NCBI RefSeq assembly: GCF_042676085.1
Contig: NZ_JBHTKH010000001.1
Coordinates: 372,001 to 436,000, forward strand
DNA: 64,000 nucleotides
Source of the DNA: Terrabacter terrigena
GTDB lineage: Bacteria; Actinomycetota; Actinomycetes; Actinomycetales; Dermatophilaceae
Direction of reading: 5' to 3'
Both the position numbers and the translations under genes were made by a program. Below are positions 24,399-33,283 of the stretch, in pieces. Numbering within the stretch: position 1 is the first letter of the stretch; the number at the start of each line of letters is the position of its first letter. The notes under the pieces are model-generated. The model ran no database searches, was not told where the DNA came from, and saw nothing but the letters and a program-made list of their open reading frames with translations.

Positions 24399-25453
24399 GC
24401 GCTCGCCTTCTGCAGACTGGCCAGGAGCCGCGCCGTACGGACGGCTGGGTTGTCCTCGTGGCCGACGAGGGCGTCGTGGCCCTCGGTGCCGAGACCGAGG
24501 AGCGCCGTGGCCGAAAGCTCGGCCAGACGCGGGTCGGCGTCCTCCAGCAGGGACGCCAGCGTCGGGACGGCCGCCTCCTCGCGGAGCTCGCCGAGGGCCT
24601 GAACGCACGCGCGACGGAGCGGGAGGGGCTCGTCGACCGCCGTGTGCCGGGCCAGCACGGCGACGTCCTCGCTGCGGCCGAGTCGACCGATCGCGACGGC
24701 GCAGGTCTCGCGGACGGTGACGTCGACGTCGTGGCCGAGCAGGTGGCGCAGCTCCGGGAGCCCGCGGGTGAAGCTTCGCTCACCACCGAGGTGGGCCGCC
24801 ACCATGCGCGTGCGTGCGTCGTCGGAACGCAGTCCCTCGCGCAGCACCTCCGAGATGCCCACACCCATCGACTGGAGGGTCTCGGCCGCCGTGGCCGCCG
24901 GCAGCCCGCGGTCGGGCACGCCGATCGCTGCCAGCACGGGGCCGGCGGCGGCCGGGTCACCGATGAGCCCCAGCGCGTACGCCGCGCTGTTGCGGACCTC
25001 GACCGACTCGTCGTGCAGCGCTTCGACGAGGAGCGGCACGGCGTGGCCGGCCCTCGCCAGCCCGAGCAGCTGCGCCGCCCTGGCCCGGCGGACGGAGGAG
25101 CGGTGGGTGAGGTCGGTCACCGCGGCCTCGACCGCGCCGTGGACCTCCAGCACTCGCACGAGCTGCTCGGCAGGGACCCCGCGGATCTTCGTCAGCAGCT
25201 CGACGATGTTGCGGTCGAGAACCGTGCGGGACATGCCCGTGGCCCAGGTGAGCTGCTCCGCTGCGGCGCCGTCGTCGTCCTCACCGGACGCGACGGTGAT
25301 GAGGGGCGGGCGCAGCGGTGACAGGAGCATCTGGTCACGTTGGTTGCGGCTCTGGCGTCGTGCGCGCACCGTGACGACTGCGATCACGAGCAGGAGGCAG
25401 CCACCCAGGATCGCGATGATCGCGGCCAGGAGGAGGGCACCGCTGACGGTCAC
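24395..25453 (-). CDS. Membrane-anchored HEAT-repeat protein
   Basis: A 352-residue protein with one N-terminal membrane helix (residues 6-28, ALLLAAIIAILGGCLLLVIAVV) and a cytoplasmic array of HEAT-like helical repeats: VRRARAAQLLGLARAGHAVPLLVEAL, VRNSAAYALGLIGDPAAAGPVLAAI, VRETCAVAIGRLG, LRRACVQALGELREEAAVPTLASLL, LAELSATALLGLG. Such arrays bind other proteins. The gene overlaps the glycosyltransferase start as ATGA and follows the receiver gene by 46 bases, so it probably scaffolds or regulates that enzyme at the membrane. Start is GTG 25453. Confidence 0.85.
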   Translation of the reverse strand: MTVSGALLLAAIIAILGGCLLLVIAVVTVRARRQSRNQRDQMLLSPLRPPLITVASGEDDDGAAAEQLTWATGMSRTVLDRNIVELLTKIRGVPAEQLVRVLEVHGAVEAAVTDLTHRSSVRRARAAQLLGLARAGHAVPLLVEALHDESVEVRNSAAYALGLIGDPAAAGPVLAAIGVPDRGLPAATAAETLQSMGVGISEVLREGLRSDDARTRMVAAHLGGERSFTRGLPELRHLLGHDVDVTVRETCAVAIGRLGRSEDVAVLARHTAVDEPLPLRRACVQALGELREEAAVPTLASLLEDADPRLAELSATALLGLGTEGHDALVGHEDNPAVRTARLLASLQKASA

Positions 25454-25499
25454 GGCCAGGCGCCGATCGTCGCCGGGGTCGACGTGGCGCGCCGCCGGC

Positions 25500-25901
25500 T
25501 CATCGCGCCCGGGCGAGCATGCCGTTGACCCGGTGCAGGAGCTCGCGGGGGCTGAACGGCTTGATGACGTAGTCGTCCGCGCCGACGGCGAACCCGGTGT
25601 CGACGTCGGAGTCGCGCGACTTCGCGCTGAGGAGCAGGACGGGCACCGCCGCGTTGTCGCTCTCGCGGATCTTGCGCAGCACGTCGATGCCGGACAGGCC
25701 GGGCATCATCACGTCGAGAACGGCGAGCTGCGGCGGGTTCGCGGCGAACGCCTCCCACGCGCTGATTCCGTCGGGAACGGCTTCGACGGCATACCCGGCC
25801 TGGGTCAGCTTGAACTCGACGAGGTCGCGGATGTCGGCGTCGTCGTCGGCCACGAGGACTCGGACGGGGCTGGCATCGGGGTCGCCGGCAGGGGCAGACA
25901 T
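25500..25901 (-). CDS. Single-domain response regulator
   Basis: A 133-residue CheY-like receiver without output domain. The acidic pocket is Asp19-Asp21 (VADDDAD), the phospho-acceptor is Asp63 (AVLDVMMPG), and the conserved lysine is Lys114 (DDYVIKPFSP). It heads the unit of receiver, HEAT protein, glycosyltransferase and kinase, so it most likely acts by protein contact rather than DNA binding. The 123 bases between it and rho hold its promoter; I see no strong consensus there. Confidence 0.92.
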   Translation of the reverse strand: MSAPAGDPDASPVRVLVADDDADIRDLVEFKLTQAGYAVEAVPDGISAWEAFAANPPQLAVLDVMMPGLSGIDVLRKIRESDNAAVPVLLLSAKSRDSDVDTGFAVGADDYVIKPFSPRELLHRVNGMLARAR

Positions 25902-26024
25902 GGCACTCCAGGGTGACGTTCGGTGATGGCACCCCAGTTTAGGAACAAATCGCCCGAATGGGCCATGAAACGCCGAAGGGGAGCAGTGCCGTCAGGCACC
26001 ACTCCCCTTCGCGCGAGCGCTTCG

Positions 26025-28148
26025 TCAGGACGGGTCGTCGAGCTTCGAGCCGCTCGTCTGCTGCACCTGCGTGAGGAACTCGTAGTTCGTCCGCGTCTTC
26101 TTGAGGCGGTCGATCAGCAGCTCGATGGCCTGCTGCGGGTCGAGTGCCGCGAGCACCCGGCGCAGCTTCCACATGATCTTCAGCTCCTCGCTCGCGAGGA
26201 GGATCTCCTCGCGGCGCGTGCCGGAGCTGTTGATGTCGACGGCCGGGAAGATCCGGCGGTTGGCCAGGTCGCGGTTGAGCCGAAGCTCCATGTTCCCGGT
26301 GCCCTTGAACTCCTCGAAGATCACCTCGTCCATCTTCGAGCCGGTCTCGACGAGGGCCGTCGCGAGGATGGTGAGAGAGCCACCGTTCTCGATGTTGCGC
26401 GCCGCCCCGAAGAACTTCTTCGGCGGGTAGAGCGCGGCCGAGTCGACACCACCGGAGAGGATGCGACCGCTCGCCGGGGCCGCCAGGTTGTAGGCACGGC
26501 CGAGCTTGGTGATCGAGTCGAGCAGCACGACGACGTCGTGGCCCAGCTCGACGAGACGCTTGGCGCGCTCGATGGCGAGCTCGGCGACCGTGGTGTGGTC
26601 CTCGGCCGGCCGGTCGAAGGTCGAGGAGATGACCTCGCCCTTGACGGCGCGCTGCATGTCGGTGACCTCCTCGGGGCGCTCGTCGACGAGGACGACCATG
26701 AGGTGGCACTCAGGGTTGTTCGTCGTGATCGCGTTGGCGAGGGTCTGCATGATCATCGTCTTGCCGGCCTTGGCCGGGGCGACGATGAGGCCGCGCTGGC
26801 CCTTGCCGATCGGCGCGACGAGGTCGATGATGCGCGTCGTCAGGACGTTCGGCTCGGTCTCGAGGCGCAGCCGCTGCTGCGGGTAGAGCGGGGTCAGCTT
26901 GCCGAACTCGACCCGCTTGGCGGCCTCCTCGGGCGTGGTGCCGTTGACCGTGTCGAGGCGGACGAGGGCGTTGAACTTCTGGCGCCCCACGTTGCCCGAA
27001 GGCTGCTCGCCGTCGCGCAGCGCCTTGACCGCGCCGGTGACGGCGTCGCCCTTGCGCAGGCCGTTCTTCTTGACCATGCCGAGAGGGACGTAGACGTCGT
27101 TCGGGCCGGCGAGGTAGCCGGACGTGCGCACGAACGCGTAGTTGTCCAGCACGTCGAGGATGCCGCCGACCGGCACCAGGACGTCGTCGTCGCCGACCTG
27201 CAGGTCGGCGTCGTTCCAGTCCTGGCCGCCCTCGCGGCCACGGCCACGCTTGCGGTCACGGCTGCGCTGGCGGTTGCGGCTGCGGCGGCTGCCGCTGTCG
27301 TCGTCGAAGTGCGACTGCTGGCCGCGGGTGTCGCCCGGGCGGCCGTCGTGCTGTCGGTCGCCGCCCTGGTCCTGCTGGCGGTTGTCCTGCTGGCGGTTGT
27401 CCTGCTGGCGGTTGTCCTGCTGGCGGTTGTCCTGCTGGCGGTTGTCCTGCGGGCGGTTGTCCTGCTGCCGACTCTGCTGGCGGTCGGCGCGGTCGTTCTG
27501 CCGGTCGTTCTGGCGCTCGAAGCGGCTGCCCTGCTGGCGGTCCCCCTGCTGGCGCTCGCCCTGCTGGCGGTCCCCCTGCTGGCGCTCGCCCTGCTGGCGC
27601 TCGCCCTGCTGACGGGCCGGACGCTCGGGCTGGCGCTCCGTCTGCTGGCCGCGCCCACGCTGGCGGTTGCCCCGGTCGTCACGGTCGTCACGGCCGGCGG
27701 CGTCGGCGGCGTCGGCAGCAGCGTCACGCGACTCGTGCGACGAGCGGTCGTCGCCGGGAGCCTCGGACGGCGTGTGCGCCGGACGCCCGGTCGCGGGGCC
27801 GGCCTGGTCGCCGTCCCGCGCGACGGTCGTCGCTGTCGTGTCGGCCGAGGCGACCGCCTCGGTCTTCTTCTCGGCCTGCTCCGTGCCGGCCGAACCCGCC
27901 GGGCGGCTGGCGCGCCGCGACGTGCGGGCCGGGGCGGGGGCGTCCGGCGTCTCGCCCTTCGCGGGCGCGGGGGCCTGGGCTGCGGGGGCTGACGAGCCGC
28001 CCGCCTGCCGTGCCTTGATGGCCTCGACGAGGTCGCTCTTGCGCATCTTCGTCGTGCCCGTGATGCCCATCGACGACGCGACGCCCTTGAGCTCGTCCAG
28101 CTTCATGGCCGACAGGCCGGACAGCGGACGGGTGGTGGTTTCTGACAC
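26025..28148 (-). CDS. rho: Transcription termination factor Rho with long polar insertion
   Basis: A 707-residue hexameric RNA helicase that ends transcripts. An N-terminal Rho_N/SAP-like segment (residues 11-48, LSAMKLDELKGVASSMGI) is followed by a 260-residue disordered insertion (about 50-310) rich in Gln, Arg, Asp and Asn with tandem NRQQD and RQQGE/D repeats. The RNA-binding fold (GGILDVLDNYAFVRTSGYLAGPNDVYVP, about 328-355) and the ATPase core with Walker A APAKAGKT (457-464) follow. GTG 28148, preceded by AAGGA, is the start. Insertions of this type are known in actinobacterial Rho and change RNA binding; this one is at the long, repeat-built end. Confidence 0.97.
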   Translation of the reverse strand: MSETTTRPLSGLSAMKLDELKGVASSMGITGTTKMRKSDLVEAIKARQAGGSSAPAAQAPAPAKGETPDAPAPARTSRRASRPAGSAGTEQAEKKTEAVASADTTATTVARDGDQAGPATGRPAHTPSEAPGDDRSSHESRDAAADAADAAGRDDRDDRGNRQRGRGQQTERQPERPARQQGERQQGERQQGDRQQGERQQGDRQQGSRFERQNDRQNDRADRQQSRQQDNRPQDNRQQDNRQQDNRQQDNRQQDNRQQDQGGDRQHDGRPGDTRGQQSHFDDDSGSRRSRNRQRSRDRKRGRGREGGQDWNDADLQVGDDDVLVPVGGILDVLDNYAFVRTSGYLAGPNDVYVPLGMVKKNGLRKGDAVTGAVKALRDGEQPSGNVGRQKFNALVRLDTVNGTTPEEAAKRVEFGKLTPLYPQQRLRLETEPNVLTTRIIDLVAPIGKGQRGLIVAPAKAGKTMIMQTLANAITTNNPECHLMVVLVDERPEEVTDMQRAVKGEVISSTFDRPAEDHTTVAELAIERAKRLVELGHDVVVLLDSITKLGRAYNLAAPASGRILSGGVDSAALYPPKKFFGAARNIENGGSLTILATALVETGSKMDEVIFEEFKGTGNMELRLNRDLANRRIFPAVDINSSGTRREEILLASEELKIMWKLRRVLAALDPQQAIELLIDRLKKTRTNYEFLTQVQQTSGSKLDDPS
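27371..27460. repeat. Six 15-bp tandem repeats in rho
   Basis: The unit CCTGCTGGCGGTTGT is repeated six times without interruption; the sixth copy has one substitution (G at 27450). On the coding strand it encodes five-residue NRQQD repeats in the Rho insertion. Such perfect arrays can change copy number by slippage. Confidence 0.9.
27531..27605. repeat. Second 15-bp tandem array in rho
   Basis: Five 15-bp units alternate CTGCTGGCGGTCCCC and CTGCTGGCGCTCGCC, encoding RQQGD/RQQGE repeats of the Rho insertion. The array is separate from the NRQQD array and has its own unit sequence. Confidence 0.85.
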
Positions 28149-28329
28149 GAAGGATCCTTCCCCCTCGTTTGCGGCCCGGGAGGTGGGGCGGGCCGGAGCT
28201 GGACCAGCTGAACTGGCCGTCTGAGATCCACTTCGGCGCAGAACGCGCCACGAGGCAGGTGACTTCGCCTCAGCGTGGGGGTGATGCACCGTCCTGCGAG
28301 TGTCGCGGCTGTGGTGCGCGCCCAGAATA

Positions 28330-28357
28330 CCACCCGGGCGCGTCGGCGCCCGGGCGG
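28330..28357 (-). terminator. Hairpin between thrB and rho
   Basis: CCACCCGGGCGC (28330-28341) pairs with GCGCCCGGGCGG (28346-28357) with one mismatch and the loop GTCG. It lies 20 bases beyond the thrB stop (28377) on the minus strand and is followed there by GTATTCT. The TATTCT (28324-28329 reversed) may also be a -10 element for rho. Confidence 0.55.
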
Positions 28358-28376
28358 ATGGCGGGAGTGTCGATGC

Positions 28377-29363
28377 TCAGCACGCCCTGACCGTGGCGCC
28401 GTGCGCGGGCACGCCAGGGGTCAGCCGCTCCCAGTGCGGAGCGAGACGGCCCGCCTGCACGCTGTCGGCCGCGTCGTGCGTCGTCAGCACCAGGACGCTG
28501 GGTCCGGCGCCGGAGACGACGGCCGCGTGGCCCTGCGAGCGCAGCAGGTCCACGAGCTGCATCGTGTCGGGATAGGACGGGCGGCGCGCCTCCTGGTGCA
28601 GCCAGTCGCGCGTCGCGGCGTGCAGGTGTGACGGGTCGGCTGTGAGCGCGTGCACGAGCAGGGCGGCGCGCCCCGCGGCGGCGGCAGCCGCGGCGAGGGG
28701 AACGGTCGCCGGCAGGACGGCGCGAGCGGTACGCGTGGCGAGCTGGGTCTCGGGGACGAAGACGACGACCTCGACGTCGGCGTGCGGCTCGATGCGTGCC
28801 GTCACGGTGCGCTCGCCGTGGTCGTGGCCGCTGTCGTCGGGCATCCAGCTGACCGTGAGGCCGCCGAGGGCGCTCGCCGACGCGTTGTCGGGGTGCCCCT
28901 CGAGCTCGCTGGACAGGTGCGTCGCCAGCCCGAGGTCCACGGGCACCTCGTCGCCGGTGCCGGGCCAGGCGGCATACGGCTCGGGGCGTGAGGGCGTCGT
29001 TCCGAACGAGAGTGCTTGTGCGGCAACGACGCCGGCGACGATGGCAGTGGCCGATGAGCCGAGACCGCGACTGTGCGGCACGCCGTTCGTCGCGACGATG
29101 CGCAGACCCGAGGGTGCTTCGACCCCCAGCGAGCGCCAGGTGTGCTGCATCGTCGCCTGCACCAGGTGCCGCTCGTCGGTGGGCACGTCGGCGGCCCCCT
29201 CGCCCGCGACCTCGATGACGAGACCCGGCTCGTCGGAGGTCGTGACGACGTAGTCGTCCCAGAGTCCGAGGGCGAGTCCGATGGAGTCGAAGCCGGGGCC
29301 GAGGTTGGCGCTGCTCGCCGGCACGCGGACGTGCACGGACCGCCCCGCAGGCACCCGGCTCAC
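28377..29363 (-). CDS. thrB: Homoserine kinase
   Basis: A 328-residue GHMP kinase that phosphorylates L-homoserine with ATP in threonine synthesis. It shows the N-terminal VHVRVPASSANLGPGFDSIGLALGL, the ATP-binding GVPHSRGLGSSATAIVAGV and a C-terminal AAVVSGAGPSVLVLT. The GTG start at 29363 lies just past the thrC stop with GAGGG upstream. It is the third gene of the hom-thrC-thrB unit. Confidence 0.95.
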   Translation of the reverse strand: MSRVPAGRSVHVRVPASSANLGPGFDSIGLALGLWDDYVVTTSDEPGLVIEVAGEGAADVPTDERHLVQATMQHTWRSLGVEAPSGLRIVATNGVPHSRGLGSSATAIVAGVVAAQALSFGTTPSRPEPYAAWPGTGDEVPVDLGLATHLSSELEGHPDNASASALGGLTVSWMPDDSGHDHGERTVTARIEPHADVEVVVFVPETQLATRTARAVLPATVPLAAAAAAAGRAALLVHALTADPSHLHAATRDWLHQEARRPSYPDTMQLVDLLRSQGHAAVVSGAGPSVLVLTTHDAADSVQAGRLAPHWERLTPGVPAHGATVRAC

Positions 29364-29367
29364 GCGG

Positions 29368-30462
29368 TCAGCCCTCGAGCCCGAGCGCCTGCGCCGCGCT
29401 GAAGGCGTCGACGCTGACCCGCTTGGGCACGACGTCGCTGCCGTCGGCGGTGCGCAGTGCCCACTGGGGGTCCTTGAGCCCGTGGCCGGTGACGGTGCAG
29501 ACGATGCGCGCACCGGGGGGCACGAGGCCGGCTGCGTGGCTCGCGAGCAGGCCGGCCACGGAGGCGGCCGAGCCGGGCTCGACGAAGACGCCCTCCTCGG
29601 AGGAGAGGTAGCGGTGCGCGTCGAGGATCTGCTCGTCGGTGACGGCGTCGATGCGGCCTCCGGACTCGTCACGCGCGGCCACCGCCTGCTGCCACGAGGC
29701 CGGGTTGCCGATGCGGATGGCCGTGGCGATGGTCTCGGGCTGGTCGACGGGGTGGCCGAGCACGATGGGCGCGGCACCTGCCGCCTGGAAGCCCCACATC
29801 GCGGGCAGGCGCGTCGCGGGCCCCGCCGGCGCGTCGGTGACCGGCGAGGCGAGGTACTCGCGGTAGCCACGCCAGTACGCGGTGATGTTGCCTGCGTTGC
29901 CGACCGGCAGGCAGTGGACGTCGGGCGCGTCGCCTAGGGCGTCGACGACCTCGAACGCGGCGGTCTTCTGGCCCTCGATGCGGGCGGGGTTGACCGAGTT
30001 GACCAGCTCGACGGGGTAGGCCTCGGCGAGCTTGCGCGCGAGCGTCAGGCAGTCGTCGAAGTTGCCGTCGACCTGCAGCAGCGTCGCCCCGTGGGCGATG
30101 GCCTGGCTCAGCTTCCCCATCGCGATCTTGCCGTCGGGCACGAGAACGCCACAGGTCATGCCGGCCTTCGTCGCGTATGCCGCCGCCGAGGCCGACGTGT
30201 TGCCGGTGCTGGCGCAGATGACGGCCCGCGCACCCTTGCCGGCAGCGACGCTGATGGCTGTGGTCATGCCCCGGTCCTTGAACGAGCCGGTCGGGTTGAG
30301 GCCTTCGTACTTGAGGTGCACCTCGGCGCCGACACGCTCGGAGAGCTTCTCGGCGTGGATGAGCGGCGTGCCGCCCTCGTGGAGGGTGACGACCGGAGCC
30401 CCCTCGAGCATCGGGAGCCGGTCGGAGTACTCGCGGATGACTCCGCGCCACTGGTGGGCCAT
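29368..30462 (-). CDS. thrC: Threonine synthase
   Basis: A 364-residue PLP enzyme converting O-phosphohomoserine to threonine. The PLP lysine is Lys62 in GLNPTGSFKDRGM. SVNPARIEGQKTAAFEVV and VEPGSAASVAGLLA are conserved. Start: GTG 30465 and ATG 30462 are adjacent; ATG is preferred because GGAAGG lies six bases before it. The hom stop overlaps this start region, so the genes are coupled. Confidence 0.96.
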   Translation of the reverse strand: MAHQWRGVIREYSDRLPMLEGAPVVTLHEGGTPLIHAEKLSERVGAEVHLKYEGLNPTGSFKDRGMTTAISVAAGKGARAVICASTGNTSASAAAYATKAGMTCGVLVPDGKIAMGKLSQAIAHGATLLQVDGNFDDCLTLARKLAEAYPVELVNSVNPARIEGQKTAAFEVVDALGDAPDVHCLPVGNAGNITAYWRGYREYLASPVTDAPAGPATRLPAMWGFQAAGAAPIVLGHPVDQPETIATAIRIGNPASWQQAVAARDESGGRIDAVTDEQILDAHRYLSSEEGVFVEPGSAASVAGLLASHAAGLVPPGARIVCTVTGHGLKDPQWALRTADGSDVVPKRVSVDAFSAAQALGLEG

Positions 30463-31778
30463 CACGAACCTTCCACGCGCATGACGGAGTTGACGCCACG
30501 GACGACGTCGAGCGTGCGCAGGCGCTCGACCGTGGACGAGAGGGCGGCGTCGGTCGCGGTGTGGGTCACGATGATGAGGTTGGCCCTCGCGGACTCGCCG
30601 TCGGCGGCCGCGACGAGCTGCTGGCGCACGGTCTCGATCGACACGTCGTGGTCGGCGAAGGCGGCGGCGACCTGTGCGAGCACGCCGGAGCGGTCCTCGA
30701 CGTCGAGGCTGATGTGGTACCTCGTCTCGGCGTCGCCCATCGTGAGGACGGGCAGGTCGGCGTAGCTGGACTCCCCCGGGCCGAGGCCGCCGCCGACGCG
30801 GTGGCGGGCGACCGCGACGAGGTCGCCGAGCACCGCCGAGGCCGTGGGGTCGCCACCGGCGCCCTTGCCGTAGAACATCAGCTCGCCCGCGGCGTCCGCC
30901 TCGACGAACACGGCGTTGAACGCCTCACGGACCCCGGCGAGCGGGTGCGAGCGCGGGATCATCGCCGGGTGCACGCGTACGCTGACGCCGCGTTCCCCGC
31001 GCTCGCAGATGGCGAGCAGCTTGACGACGGCGTCCATCTCTCGTGCCGCGGCGACGTCTGCCGCCGAGACCTCGGTGATGCCCTCGCGGTAGACGTCTGT
31101 GCCCGAGACGCGGGTGTGGAAGGCGAGCGAGGCGAGGATCGCGGCCTTGGCGGCGGCGTCGAAACCCTCGACGTCAGCCGTGGGGTCGGCCTCGGCGTAG
31201 CCCAGCGCCTGGGCCTGCTCGACCGCGTCGGAGAAGCCGGCGCCGGTGGTGTCCATCTTGTCCAGGACGTAGTTCGTCGTGCCGTTGACGATGCCGAGCA
31301 CCTTGCGCACCTCGTCGCCGGCGAGCGACTCGCGCAGCGGCCGCAGCAGCGGGATGGCACCGGCGACGGCGGCCTCGTAGTAGAGGTCGACGCCCTTCTC
31401 GGCGGCCGCGGTGTAGAGCGCCGGGCCGTCCTCGGCCAGCAGGGCCTTGTTGGCCGTGACGACCGAGGCCCCGTGGTCCATGGCCCTGAGGATCAGCGAG
31501 CGGGCAGGCTCGATGCCGCCGATCACCTCGACGACGACGTCGGCGCGCGTCACGAGTTCGTCGGCATCGGTCGTGAAGAGCGACGGGTCCACGCCGAGCT
31601 CCGACCGGTCGCGCCCGCCCCGCCGCACGGCGATGCCGACGATCTCGAGGGGTGCACCGACGCGCGCTGCCATGTCGTCGGCGTGCTCGGTGAGCAGGCG
31701 GGCCACGGCTCCACCCACGACACCCGCCCCGAGGAGGGCGACGCGCAACGGCCGGGGGTCACTCACAGCACTGTCCAC
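30462..31778 (-). CDS. hom: Homoserine dehydrogenase with ACT domain
   Basis: A 438-residue NAD(P)H enzyme reducing aspartate semialdehyde to homoserine. The Rossmann motif LLGAGVVGGAVARLL is at the N-terminus, the catalytic region includes VNGTTNYVLDKMD and YAEADPTADVEGFDAAAKAAILA, and the last 80 residues form an ACT domain (YHISLDVEDRSGVLAQVAAAFADHDVSIETVRQ) that usually mediates threonine feedback inhibition. GTG 31778 is the chosen start, with a second GTG four codons on. It leads the hom-thrC-thrB operon. Confidence 0.96.
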   Translation of the reverse strand: MDSAVSDPRPLRVALLGAGVVGGAVARLLTEHADDMAARVGAPLEIVGIAVRRGGRDRSELGVDPSLFTTDADELVTRADVVVEVIGGIEPARSLILRAMDHGASVVTANKALLAEDGPALYTAAAEKGVDLYYEAAVAGAIPLLRPLRESLAGDEVRKVLGIVNGTTNYVLDKMDTTGAGFSDAVEQAQALGYAEADPTADVEGFDAAAKAAILASLAFHTRVSGTDVYREGITEVSAADVAAAREMDAVVKLLAICERGERGVSVRVHPAMIPRSHPLAGVREAFNAVFVEADAAGELMFYGKGAGGDPTASAVLGDLVAVARHRVGGGLGPGESSYADLPVLTMGDAETRYHISLDVEDRSGVLAQVAAAFADHDVSIETVRQQLVAAADGESARANLIIVTHTATDAALSSTVERLRTLDVVRGVNSVMRVEGS

Positions 31779-31796
31779 GGTGCGAATCCTGCCGCC

Positions 31797-31836
31797 TGTC
31801 CGGGATCTGGACGTCCATTGTTTCGCGATCCGGACA
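31797..31836 (-). terminator. Possible lysA terminator
   Basis: TGTCCGG-GATC (31797-31807) can pair with GATCCGGACA (31827-31836) with one bulged G, forming a stem in the 84-base gap after the lysA stop. No T-run follows. Confidence is limited; the two genes may still be partly cotranscribed. Confidence 0.35.
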
Positions 31837-31862
31837 TGGACGGCGCAGGATCTGCGGCGACA

Positions 31863-33281
31863 TCAGACGTCGAGCGCGAGCAGGTCGTCGATCGACTCGC
31901 GCCGCACGATGACGCGCGCCACGCCGTCGCGCACCGCCACGACCGGGGGCCGCGGCGTGTGGTTGTACTGGCTCGAGAGCGACCGGCAGTAGGCCCCGGT
32001 GCCGGGCACGGCCACGAGGTCACCCGCCGTCACGTCGGCGGGCAGGAACTCGTCCTTGACGACGATGTCGCCGCTCTCGCAGTGCTTTCCGACCACCCGG
32101 GCAAGCACCGGGTCAGCCTGAGAGGCACGGTTCGCGAGCGTGCACGAGTAGTTGGCGTCGTAGAGGGCGGTGCGCACGTTGTCGCTCATGCCGCCGTCGA
32201 CCGAGACGTAGACGCGCTGCGCCCCGCCGTCGAGCTCGACCGGCTTCACGGTGCCCACCTCATAGAGCGTGAAGGTGCTCGGCCCGGCGATGGCACGGCC
32301 CGGCTCGACCGAGATGCGGGGCACGGCGACGCCGTCGGCGCGGCACTCGCGCTCGATGATCTCGGCCATGCCGGCGGCGAGGTTCTTCGGGGGCAGGGGG
32401 TCGTGCTCGGTCGTGTAGGCGATGCCGAACCCGCCGCCGAGGTCGAGCTCGGGCAGCTCGGTGCCGAGCTCGCGGGCGATCTGCGTGTGGAGACCGACGA
32501 TGCGCCGGGCCGAGACCTCGAACCCGGACGTGTCGAAGATCTGCGAGCCGATGTGGCTGTGGAGGCCGAGCAGTCGCAGCGACTCCGGCCTGCCCAGGAT
32601 GCGGCGCGCCGCCTCGAAGGCGTGACCTCCCGAGAGCGACAACCCGAACTTCTGGTCCTCGTGGGCCGTGGCGATGAACTCGTGCGTGTGGGCCTCGACG
32701 CCGACCGTGACGCGGATGAGGACGGGTGCGACCACTCCGAGCTCGGTCGCGACCGCGGCCACCCGGTCGATCTCGTCGAACGAGTCGACGACGATGCGCC
32801 CGACGCCGTACTCGAGGGCGGCACGGATCTCGGCGATGCTCTTGTTGTTGCCGTGCACGCCGATGCGTTCGCCGGGCACGCCGGCGCGGATCGCGACGGC
32901 GAGCTCTCCTCCGGTGCACACGTCGAGGCTCAGTCCCTCGTCGAGGATCCACCGCGCGACCTCGGTGCACAGGAACGCCTTGCCGGCGTAGAACACGTCG
33001 GCGCCCCCCGACAGGCTGTCGAACACCTCGGCGTACGTCTGCTTGAAATCCCTTGCGCGCGAACGGAAGTCGTCCTCGTCGATAATGTATGCCGGCGTGC
33101 CGAAATCGCGTGCGAGGTCGGCCACGCTCACCCCACCCACGGTGAGGACACCGTCGGCACCACGTCCGACGGACGTCGCCCAGAGCGAGGGCACGAGGGC
33201 GTTGACATCGACGGGGGTCTGGAGCCACGCGGGGCCGCGATAGCCCTCGGCGTGCAGCGCTCCTGCTTCGTGTGCGCGCAT
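31863..33281 (-). CDS. lysA: Diaminopimelate decarboxylase
   Basis: A 472-residue PLP enzyme of the alanine-racemase fold that makes lysine from meso-diaminopimelate. PLP binds Lys101 in DVFYAGKAFLCTEVARW. HSHIGSQIFDTSGF and LDLGGGFGIAYT (phosphate binding) and HCESGDIVVKDEFLP (active-site Cys of the partner subunit) are clear. An N-terminal extension of about 40 residues is normal in actinobacteria. It starts two bases after the stop of the ArgS-like gene. Confidence 0.96.
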   Translation of the reverse strand: MRAHEAGALHAEGYRGPAWLQTPVDVNALVPSLWATSVGRGADGVLTVGGVSVADLARDFGTPAYIIDEDDFRSRARDFKQTYAEVFDSLSGGADVFYAGKAFLCTEVARWILDEGLSLDVCTGGELAVAIRAGVPGERIGVHGNNKSIAEIRAALEYGVGRIVVDSFDEIDRVAAVATELGVVAPVLIRVTVGVEAHTHEFIATAHEDQKFGLSLSGGHAFEAARRILGRPESLRLLGLHSHIGSQIFDTSGFEVSARRIVGLHTQIARELGTELPELDLGGGFGIAYTTEHDPLPPKNLAAGMAEIIERECRADGVAVPRISVEPGRAIAGPSTFTLYEVGTVKPVELDGGAQRVYVSVDGGMSDNVRTALYDANYSCTLANRASQADPVLARVVGKHCESGDIVVKDEFLPADVTAGDLVAVPGTGAYCRSLSSQYNHTPRPPVVAVRDGVARVIVRRESIDDLLALDV

Positions 33282-33283
33282 TC

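Noticed and set aside
27371..27605. Possible CRISPR array
   Set aside because: The units are 15 bp, contiguous, without spacers, in frame and coding for the Rho insertion.
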